In this document: one piece after another, positions 54,880-64,000 of the stretch
How the letters are laid out: the number at the start of each line of letters is the position of its first letter
Position numbering within the stretch: the first letter of the stretch is position 1
Assembly (NCBI GenBank): GCA_012934845.2
Contig: WNNJ02002157.1
Location: 1 to 64,000 of the forward strand
DNA: 64,000 bases
Direction of reading: 5' to 3'
DNA from: Pomphorhynchus laevis
Lineage: Eukaryota > Acanthocephala > Palaeacanthocephala > Echinorhynchida > Pomphorhynchidae
Made by a program: the position numbers and the translations under genes
Notes under the pieces: generated by a model
What the model was told of the DNA's origin: nothing
Database searches by the model: none
Seen by the model: the letters and a program-made list of their open reading frames with translations, nothing else

Positions 54880-55190
54880 TTGGTTTTATTAAGGGCGTCT
54901 TTGGTTTCTAGACTAAAGCATATCAAATCTTGACGTATAACGTCAATCTATCGCAATTTGAGTTTTCTATCGGTCGTTTTCTATCCACTGTCACGGTGAT
55001 GTTCTTATTTGATGACTTGTGTTCGTGTGCGCGGATAAAGTGGCCGTATTATTGCAGTTGTGTTTGGAGGAGTTATTCTATTATTGACATCAAACCAAAC
55101 TGATTCCTTAATTCATCGTTCAGGACATGATCTTTAAAAGTTTTTCCTGCCGTCCATCGAAGCATTTTTGTCTCAATTGCGGCCACTAAA
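54880..55190 (-). mobile_element. LINE E, RTE-like C-terminal scrap
   Basis: The minus strand reads 'VAAIETKMLRWTAGKTFKDH', then 'LNDELRNQFGLMSIIE', 'YGHFIRAHEH' and a basic stretch. This is the well-known C-terminal block of RTE-type LINEs (E..MLRW..G.T..D...N...R...G...I......RL.W.GH..R). At least four in-frame stops. Only the C-terminal block is left. Confidence 0.7.
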
Positions 55191-56056
55191 CTAAAATGAT
55201 TGTTTTAAACAACCATTGTTTTAAACAAAATGATTGTTTTAAATTAAAATGATTGTTTAACTTTAAAAGCGACGTTGCATTAGTAAGTCTAGTAAGGAGC
55301 GAAAGTATGAATTTTTTGTTTTGTGTAAAAATAAAAAAACTATTTTATCGCGCGGGTAATCAGAAAATCAACTCAACATTCAATGTCCCGCGATGTAATT
55401 TTGGCGTATTTGATTATATAAAATATGGTTAAAATATTAGTTTTGATAAAATTTCTTATTTAAAATATTTAAATTCTTAATGTTCGATATTTTTAATATT
55501 TTAATTTAAATACTTTTTAAATTTAGAATAATAATTAATAATTATTAATTATTAATTATTTTTTAATTAATTTTAAAATTTTAATCGAAATCACCTCGTT
55601 GATAACGAACATTTCAACAACATTGCCCTAATCAAATTAAAATTTCACTTAATATAAGATTAATATATAATTTTAAGCTAAACTTTTAATTTATCTAAAT
55701 TTTATCTCTATATTTGGCATCAAATAACAATTTCAAATCATAAACTCTGATTGTTTAGCTCTAAAAGCGCTATTGCACTATCCAAAGTATCTTCGATTTA
55801 ATTCATCCTCCTTGTCTTATCGTTTTTCCTGTGTGCTTATAAATAAATCTTAAATATCGATAATAGGGTTGACAAAACATTTCAATAATATTTTATTTGA
55901 ATAGCCATGAAAGTAATCAGCAACTTTTAGCTATTGAAATACCAAGGGAAATTTTGAAACTTTACCCAGGTATCCTAATTTTTCATTTATGAATTACTGC
56001 TGATATATAAGGTGTGCAATGAAAATAAGTTGGTTACTATGGGATTCGTTATCTGA
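55191..56056. other. AT-rich stretch up to the gypsy element
   Basis: No coding similarity. 55190-55265 has four short repeats of AAAATGATTGTTTAAA type. Confidence 0.55.
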
Positions 56057-56309
56057 TGTAACGTTTTCATTGATCATTTAAAATGAAATACAAATGGAAG
56101 CTTTTTATTCAACAGCACAAAACACGAAAAACTGTTTTGAAAGCAACAAGTAGTGTTTTATAAGCAATTCTGTAATGATTAAGTAATACTACAATCACCG
56201 CCGATCAGCATACGACAGTGGTCGTGTAACAAAGAAGCGGAACATCAATAAGTTGCATATGCATGGCGAAACGTTGCTTTGTGCCATTCGTATTCGTTCA
56301 TACATTACA
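56057..56309 (-). repeat. 3' LTR of the gypsy element
   Basis: Begins TGTAACG and ends CATTACA as read on the plus strand, so the ends are short inverted repeats. About three differences from the other LTR in 253 positions, by my count. Confidence 0.95.
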
Positions 56310-56322
56310 TCTCCTCTTCACC
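56310..56322 (-). other. Polypurine tract of the gypsy element
   Basis: Minus-strand GTGAAGAGGAGA directly adjoins the 3' LTR, the place where plus-strand DNA synthesis is primed in this family. Confidence 0.75.
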
Positions 56323-59300
56323 ACGGCCAACTTGCTCCAAATCTTTCTGGTCGTGTGCGTTTTCTTTCGCTTTATCTCAATACGGTCATAGCTTGATTCG
56401 AATCATTATGTGGTCCATTCTCTTGCTGCAGATTCGCATCGGTATTGCTGCCTAGTGTTTCTGTAACTATTTTCTCAGTGCTGGCCAAATTCTCCGCGGG
56501 TTGTTCTAGATCGTTCCTCGTTGCATCGTCAGAGTTTCTTTCTTTATCGTTCTTTTCATATGTGGTATCTGATGTCTCTATAGCTGGCCAATCAAACCCA
56601 CTAACCACTTGTCTCTCGGTTTTTCTATATCTTCGTCGCAATTGATCGATGTGCCCGCGAATATATCTACCATGGCATTCTACACTGTACGTGGTCTACG
56701 AAGTTCGTTCGACTATTATCCCTGATTTCCATTTTATTTATTATTCGGTCTGTACCAAACTTCATCTCCCACCTGGAAAGCACGTGCTTTACAACGTCGG
56801 TCGTAATATTTCTATTGTCGATTCTGACTTTCCATTGCAGTTACTCTCGCTGGTTGAATATGATCCCACAGCGTAGACAAATTCCTTCCTATCATTAATC
56901 TTGCAGGCGTTTCCTTTGTTGAACAATGAATGGAATTTCTATAGTTCATGAGAAATTGCTGCAATCTTTTATTAACAGCGCCTCTTTCGCATCGTAGTAA
57001 AACACGCTGTTTGACTGTCTGCACCAACCTTTCTATCAATCCATTTGATTTTGGGTGATATGGCGTGGTCAGCCGGTGGCGAATGTTGTTATTTTTCAAA
57101 AATGTTGTAAGCAACGCTGATGTAAACAGAGGACCGTTGTCGGAGACGAGTTCAGCGGGAACTCCCAATCGTGCAAATACTTCTCTCATTTTTGAAATTA
57201 CCGTGTGCGCATGCAGTGACGCTATAGGTAATACTTCGGACCATTTACTTGCCGCACACTGCATCAACAGATAATATTGTTCCTTGACCGGACCAGCAAA
57301 ATCGACATGCACTCTTTCCCACGGACTACTAGTAATTGGCCAATTCTGTAGTGGGTAGTCCGGTGGAGTATTTCTAGATTTCTGGCATTCAGGGCAATGG
57401 AGCACGTATTTTTCGACCTCTTCTGACAATTTAGGCCACCATACATATGTTCTCGCTAAACTTTTCATTGCCACAATTCCAGGGTGTCCTAGATGAATAT
57501 GATCTAATGTCTTCTTCCGAAGTTCTGAAGGAATTACAATCCTTCCCAAACACATTATCGCCCCTGATTCTATGGATAGATCTTGCGCATGACTCTGATA
57601 CGCCTTCAAATGTGTAGGCATTGTTGTTGGCCATCCCCTCGTAATATAGCTTTTAACTAATCTTAACTCTGCATCCAGATTTGTTGCTGACAAAATACTA
57701 TCCAACGATAATCCGCTTTGCTCAGCTGCTTCATCTTGGATTAGATGTACTATTGCCGGATCATCATCGCCTTTAGTTTGTGTACTTTCTTGTTGTGGTA
57801 AACGTGATAACATATCCGCTAACGTGTTCTCACTTCCTTTTATAAATTGCAGTGTATAGTTGTACTGGTTTAGAATTGTCGCCCAGCGTACCAAACGATG
57901 ATTAACTGTCTTTTGTAGGTTTCGCTTTTCACCAAATATGTGTTGCAACGGCTTGTGATCAGTTTCAATGATAAATTTGCGGCCCGCCATGTATTATGAA
58001 ATTTGCGTATTCCGAATATCAATGCGAGCGCTTCCTTGTCGATTTGTGAATATTGCTTTTCCGCTGTTTGGAGTATACGCGATGCATATGCTACTGGTTT
58101 ATACCCCATTTTCTCTTCCTGCAATAATACCGACCCAACACCATATTCAGAGGCATCACATGCTAATTTTAAATTCGACTTCCCATTATAGGGTACTAGT
58201 ATTTTTGCGTCCGATAATGTTTTCTTTATTAAATCCCAGCTTTCTTCATGACTAGTATCCACCGCCATCGTGTGTTCTTGCCCGTAAGATTATATAAGTC
58301 TATGCAACTCTATCTCAGTCGTGGTAAAAATCTGTACAGAAAGGAAACTGCGCCTAATAAGGATCTTAATTGTGTTTTATTCTGCGGGCGTTCCATATTT
58401 TGAATTGCCGTTATCTTTGACGGTGATGGTAATATCTGATTTTGCCCTAACTGGTGGCCAAGAAAGTCAATCTTCTCCTTACAAAAAACGCACTTGTCAG
58501 ACCTAATGTGAATATTCGCTTTAGACAGTCTCTTCATCACTCTATGTAATTGCATCATATGTTCCTCCTTTGTATGCGTTCCGATCAAAATATCGTCTAA
58601 GTAAGTGGCCACTCCATTAATTCCCATCATCAAATTGGACATATATCTTTGAAAAATAGCTGGACTAATCGACAATCCGAATGGCAACCGCCGATACCGA
58701 TAGAAACCTAATGGTGTTGATACCGTGAGTAAATGCCTACATTCTTCCAATACTTCCATTTGCAAATATGCATCTCTGAGGTCGATTTTCGAGTACCAGT
58801 GAGATCCTGCAATGGTCAGCATTATTGAGTCAAAGGTTGGCATTTCATACGACTCAATCGACAGGAATGGGTTAATATTCACTCGAAAATCCGCACAAAT
58901 CCGTATGTTGCCATCTTTCTTACGAACTATAACAAGCGGTGTAGACCATTCAATGTTGTCACGATCGGCATGCACTGGCTCCAAAATTTCCTCTTTGCAC
59001 AACCGTTCAATTTCGGCGATCGTCTTATCTTTAAGCGATATGGGAATTCTTCTGTTGGGCACTATGCGTGGCGATGCCTGTCTGCTGATTACAATCTTTG
59101 CCTTGAAACCTTTGATAACTCCAACGCGGGTTTCAAACAGATGCGCGAATGGTTGTAAAATTTCTCGGATTGCTTGCTGGCTTAGATCTTCTTGAATCTG
59201 TTTAATATGAACTACACTTGGCCATTCCAAATTAAATGCTTTGATCCAGGGTCGACCGAACAACGCATGATTGTCGGTGTTAATGACTTCTACCTCCAAA

Positions 59301-60472
59301 TTTGCTATCTTATTATTTAACTCTACCGATACCTGGCATCTTCCTAATGTGCGTATTTTGTCGCCAGTGTAGCTTCTTAGCCACCTTGCTGAAATCAGAC
59401 TAGGACATTTCAACTGGTTCCAAACTGAACTTGGTACCGTTGATACTGCTGCTCCCGTGTCATATTCCATGGCTACTTCTAGGCCATTCAACTTTACTAT
59501 AATTTGAGGGTAGTCTTCTCCTCTATTTATTTCATTAATTTCCTGATGATGTATCCTCAATTGAGCAATTCCCAGTTTGTCGTCCTCTTCAAAATCGTCT
59601 TCTATAAGGTCGTGTACGACTCGAGTACTATTACGAGATCGGCAACATCGTGCGTAATGCCCTTTTCGGTTACATTTGTAACATTTACCATCTCTTGCCA
59701 CACATTTCGCATTCGGTAGATGCACCAACCCACAACGATTGCATTTGGTTCTTTGTGGAATCTTTGTCATTTGATGCACGTCATTCTCGAATGATTTGTG
59801 TTGCGCACTATCGTTTCGTTGCAACAACATTGTAGTGGCTCGAGTCATCTCAAATGTAGTGGCTATATTAATGACATCGTCCAACGTCGGATTTGGGAGA
59901 CGAAGTGCTGTCCTTCTGACTTCTTCGTGAGGTGTGCGTGCGATAATCAAGTCTCTTAACCGCTCGTCTACCGCTTGGGCCTCGTTTTCTATAGTAGGAG
60001 AGAAGAAGCGGCATTTGTTAGCTAGACCTCTGGCTTCTGCGATCCACTGTGCATAATTCTGCCCTGGCTTCATATCGATCGTTGCAAATTCGTATCGCGC
60101 TGCTACAATATGAACTGTCTTCCGGTAATGACGGTCTAGCGTTTCAACAATGCGAGTGTAAGTTGTGTTTTCTTCAGCAATCGTAGGTATTAATTTCTTG
60201 AGCAGCCCATATGCTTGTGGTCCAAAAGATGCTAGTAGAATCTCTTTCCGATCTTTATCGTCCATATATTTCATAGCGTTCACGTGATGCATAAATTGGC
60301 CATAATATCCGGACCATGGTTCTTCATCTTCAAGAAATTTTCGAAATAATACCGGTTGGCTTTTTGAGTTTCCTTGTCTATCTTCTAACAACGTCTTCAT
60401 AGTCTGCATGAGTGTTTTGTTTTCTTCCGCTTGTTTCCACAACAATGATAAGAGCTCACCCTTACTGGGTAT

Positions 60473-60489
60473 CTCACCCTCGTCGCCAT
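60473..60489 (-). other. Primer-binding site region of the gypsy element
   Basis: Minus-strand TGGCGACGAGGGTGAG lies two bases inside the 5' LTR, the expected place for tRNA priming. A nearly identical TGGCGACGAGGATGA occurs at the far right end of the window, in the second gypsy relic. Confidence 0.7.
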
Positions 60490-60490
60490 T

Positions 60491-60743
60491 TGTAACGTTT
60501 TCATTGATCATTTAAAATGAAATACAAATGGAAGCTTTTTATTCAACAGCACAAAACACGAAAAACTGTTTTGAAAGCAACAAGTAGTGTTTTATAAGCA
60601 ATTCTGTAATGATTAAGTAATACTGCAATCACCGCCGATCAGCATACGACAGTGGTCGTGTAACAAAGAAGCGGAACATCAATAAGTTGCATCTGCATGG
60701 CGAAACGTTGCTTTGTGCCATTTGTATTCGTTCATACATTACA
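60491..60743 (-). repeat. 5' LTR of the gypsy element
   Basis: Same limits and length as the other LTR. The coding region starts directly beside it. Confidence 0.95.
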
Positions 60744-60748
60744 TCTGA

Positions 60749-62411
60749 TAAAAATAAACCAACTTGTGAGTATAAGCTTTCATTCAAAGCGCTTTTAAAT
60801 AACATTTAACAAATGTTTTCAGCATAACGGGATATAAATCGGTCAACAAAAATAATTACAATGAAATAAGGTTTCGGATCACTCTAGTAGACAAAACGAC
60901 ATAGCCAGTACACACAAATGCTACGCGCTTCACATTATACTTCTTTATAAATAGACGTTTTTGTAGAAATATTCCTATTTTACAAAAATTATTCTTTATG
61001 GTTTCATGTCATTTTTGACATTTCATGCCGTTTTTAACATTTTCACGCAGTTTTTGAAAAGTTATAATACCCCCTTAGATGATAATATCAAGAAGAAAAA
61101 TTATTGATTTTAAAGAAGATGAGGTTTCAATAAGATCTGTTGATGATATTATGGAGATGGATTTTTACAAATCCGTTTGAAGGAACCTCATTTGAAGGAA
61201 CTCAACTGGAAGTATTGCAGAGTATGGTGTCTTTGAGGCTGATAAAGATTCAAGGGAGTTAAGGGTCATTATGATTGATCAAAACAAGGGGTCTATATAT
61301 GGCAATATATGGGCATGTAGGACTTCATCTCATGGAGAAGAATTGCATGTGAGGCATGAGTCATTTCAGCAGATTTGAAAAAATATTTGAAGTATTGTTG
61401 TTTATCTATCTGTGGGCCAAGAATAGTTAGCAGAATTCTATATATTTATATATGAAACAATAATAAACTGTTTCAGAATGGTGTCTAATGTGTCGTATCG
61501 TTTATCAAGAGTCACGATGATTCTAATATAAGACTTGGAAGTATAAATGCCAATGGCTCTCATAAAACGGTAGAAATAGATGAATCGTTTTATTTTTAAA
61601 CGAAAGTCTAAAAATATTATTTTGCCCATTATAGATGATATAAACAGCTATGGAATCGCGTAACATTAAATCCCAGTAAATAAAACCATATATTTACTTT
61701 CCCCAATAATCAAAATACGATTCCACTTTGTTTGTAAATTTTGGCCAATGCGGTTGGCTTATGCAGTTGGCGAAAATGTCTCGAGTGTAAATTAATGGCA
61801 TAATGAGGATAAAAATGACAAAATGTTTTAAATCAGCGTAAACTATTTAAATATTCAAAATTTTGAATATCCACGAGCATAATTTGAAGTTATTACTTAC
61901 ACAATATTACGAACAGTGCATCTATTCTATGTAAACAGTATATGCGTCTAGGTGTCGCTGAAAGTCTTTTATGCTATTGCGATAATTGTCTTTACTGACA
62001 TTTTCATGCATGCAATCTTCATCATTTGAATTTATTGTATATCATCGTACTCTTAGCAAATTAGCTAAGTGTGTGATTAGCTAATTGTAGCCTTCTATCC
62101 TCTAATATATTTGAAATTATACCGTTAGCAAATGGTCATCTGATCATTTTGTTCATTCACACCGATGGACACCCTTACGGTTGGACACAATCGAAGTTTT
62201 TTATCGATTACAGCTTTACTGCCGTCGAGGACTCGATAAATGAATATTCCGGAGGTGAAAATTGTGAATTTTTTAAAATTCCCGACTCTCAACCGATTCT
62301 TAAATTACTGAATCACAAATTGATTGAAAAGGATACAGCATTTTGGTTTGTCAAAGTAAATTGACAAATCGTCGGAGTAATTTAATCGTAACAATCGTTC
62401 ACATTCACTCG
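60749..62411. other. Mixed intergenic stretch with unassigned coding-like pieces
   Basis: 61090-61380 on the plus strand gives protein-like pieces such as 'EDEVSIRSVDDIMEMDFYKS' and 'RELRVIMIDQNKGSIYGNIW', interrupted by stops. The 62149-62364 plus-strand frame reads 'TDGHPYGWTQSKFFIDYSF'. No family recognised for either. The rest is AT-rich without features. Confidence 0.35.
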
Positions 62412-62479
62412 TTCTAGCTCGGGGCAAATTCATTCTGAATTTGCCCCGCGCTAGAAAAATTGCAATTCTTCAATTGCAA
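62412..62479. repeat. Two consecutive hairpins
   Basis: 62412-62456 has arms TTCTAGC.CGGGGCAAATTCA with a near-perfect complement and a three-base loop. 62460-62479 is TTGCAATT-CTTC-AATTGCAA. They stand at the apparent left edge of the second gypsy relic. Confidence 0.85.
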
Positions 62480-62499
62480 ATCGAAACAGTTTATCGGCT

Positions 62500-64000
62500 A
62501 AAACGTTTTATTTTTCACAATATATTGAATATCGTAATTGTACTGCATTAAGATCAACGCCCATCGAACAAGTATTTGGTTTGTTAATTTAGTTAGGTTT
62601 CAACATTGTCCGGAGATACATTTGAGGGAACGATTTTCACTCCACAGCGTACATTTTTATCCGAATATACACTGATAGAATTTAATAACTGCATATATTA
62701 TCGACAAAGCTTCTTTTTTCTATTTGCGCATAATTTTTCTTATAGTCTTTGAAAGTACGTAAAGCAAAAACTACCGCCATCATTTTTCCGTTCGTCGCTT
62801 TCTAAAACATTACCGTACGTGATCCAGATTTTATAGCGTTTGATGCAATATGCACTTCGGCCGAAATGTCGAAAAGCTTCTTTTACCACATCAAACGTTT
62901 TGTCATTCGCAAAGTCTTAACTTTCTTGTCATTCGGTTGTTCAACTTTCAAAGATTGCTCGTTTCACAAACATGGTATCGATCCAGACACTTAGCTTGCA
63001 ATTGTGGTATTAACCTCTTTCCCGATTATTTTTATAGCGACTAGTATCAGTTTTTGGTCAGCAGCAATGCCATCAATCGTATAATATCCTCTTTGGTATC
63101 GCTCTTCTGAGACTTACTATCCACGTTAAACCTGACATTCGACAGAAACGTTGGAAATGGCCGTATCGACGACATCGAAAACATTGTTTTCTTATTACGG
63201 CGCATTGTTGCTCTTTACTGTGATTCCTACCATTGACAAGTTACAAATGTATTGTCTTGTTGATTCCTTTGAAATGGATGCTGCGTCCATGTTCTTAATT
63301 CTCTGATTTTATCTTCCTGCTCTGTCTCGGTTTTGATCATGTTCTCGATCTGTTCGGTGTTATCAGCAGTAAAATCTTTGTTGACATCTTTGAGCATATT
63401 ATATGTGTTGCATATATACGCATGAGCTCGTCGATATTTAGAGTTTCGATTTGCAGAAGTGAATTTATCACAAATTTATGTGGTGTCCGCATTACAACAC
63501 GATCCACAATTCGATCGTCGATAGCTTATTGTTCCTATTTTATTTCAGCATTTAAGAATCAACATATTTTGGCCTGATCTCTGATTTGCCTGATCCACTC
63601 GTTATACGTTTTGGTCGACTTAATACTACATTGGCTAAACCGAAAACGGGAGTAACGGCATGCACTTGTTTTACAAAATGTTGATCTAACAATTGTATAA
63701 TTACAAGATACGTACAACTGTCTATAGAATATCCCGCGCATAATCGTGTAAAGAGTTGGTGCATTTCACCATCAACTTACGAGAGTAGCAAGTCTTTCTT
63801 GGGATCTTCAAATACTTCATGCGTACTAAAATTATGCTCTACATTCAATGATCGAAAGACTCTAACTGATACATTTATACTGATCTTGAGATTTCTGTTC
63901 CTTTGTTCTCATTTTGCTAGTTGGCTAGCAATTGTATAATTTGTTGTATCTGTTCAATCAATTTCCTGAGTTGATTTCAATCATCCTCGTCGCCAGTTGA
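62500..64000 (-). mobile_element. Second Ty3/gypsy relic, old and heavily broken, continuing beyond the window
   Basis: On the minus strand a primer-binding-site-like TGGCGACGAGGATGA lies at 63982-63996. Below it come gag-like pieces ('KTYNEWIRQIRDQAKIC' near 63560-63610 and a zinc-knuckle-like 'CFRCRRYGHFQRFC' near 63160-63200). RNase H-like sequence ('YKKNYAQIEK', near 62720-62750) follows. Parts of pol are missing and there are many breaks. The 5' LTR would lie to the right of the window. Much older than the element at 56-60.7 kb, from its decay. Confidence 0.65.

Larger units (their letters stand above)
56057..60743 (-). mobile_element. Ty3/gypsy LTR retrotransposon, young fossil, nearly complete
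   Basis: The element is 4687 bp on the minus strand, with 253-bp LTRs at both ends and a 5-bp target duplication TCTGA (56052-56056 and 60744-60748). Parts in order from the 5' LTR: primer-binding site, gag with a CCHC zinc knuckle (CYKCNRKGHYARCC, near 59642-59690), protease (DTGAA, near 59450), reverse transcriptase (YLDDILIG, near 58590), RNase H (about 58250-57870), and integrase with an HHCC finger and DDE core (57500-56850). A C-terminal tail and a purine-rich tract follow before the 3' LTR. There is no envelope gene. It is broken, with about three breaks in the coding part. The close LTR match points to a recent insertion. Confidence 0.95.

Noticed and set aside
58812-59195. Plus-strand open frames across 56.4-59.8 kb
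   Set aside because: They are antisense shadows of the gypsy coding region.

Overview
The window is eukaryotic and very AT-rich. It reads as the genome of an invertebrate animal, because it holds a multi-exon gene with GT-AG introns, several families of non-LTR retrotransposons, Penelope-like elements and Ty3/gypsy elements. I cannot name the species; an AT-rich nematode or arthropod would fit. All coordinates come from reading the sequence by eye, and no search or folding program was run.

Layout. 0.9-6.2 kb: a broken Penelope-like element (PLE-1) with inverted terminal repeats and a minus-strand LINE (LINE A) inside it. 7.0-12.2 kb: a nest of CR1/Jockey-like LINE relics (B minus, C plus, D minus). 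13.4-13.8 kb: a large foldback element. 14.3-39.0 kb: one host gene on the plus strand, an ABCC10/MRP7-type full ABC transporter. I could assemble it into 16 exons with consistent phases (1315 codons plus stop). Its introns hold LINE scraps, many perfect hairpins, tandem repeats and partial copies of the gene's own exons. 39.9-41.4 kb: five tandem units of about 300 bp, each carrying a type III hammerhead ribozyme on the minus strand. 41.6-47.4 kb: several copies of a second Penelope-like family (PLE-2) with no endonuclease domain in sight, mixed with duplicated and inverted copies of the transporter's intron 15. 47.4-56.0 kb: mostly empty AT-rich DNA with a second LINE A fragment, an RTE-like LINE scrap and one possible first exon with an eh1-like motif. 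56.06-60.74 kb: a young Ty3/gypsy element with 253-bp LTRs and a 5-bp target duplication. 62.5-64.0 kb: an older, heavily broken gypsy relic that runs off the window.

The main host function is membrane transport: two transmembrane domains and two nucleotide-binding domains of an ATP-driven exporter. Nearly everything else is mobile-element debris. The most interesting system is the hammerhead array. In at least three of the five units (2, 4 and 5) the conserved core (CTGATGA, GAAA, cleavage triplet GTC) is intact. In unit 5 all three helices can be drawn by hand. A minus-strand transcript would be expected to cut itself into monomers of about 300 nt. Its position next to endonuclease-less Penelope-like copies suggests a retrozyme-like satellite, but mobilisation by them is inference.
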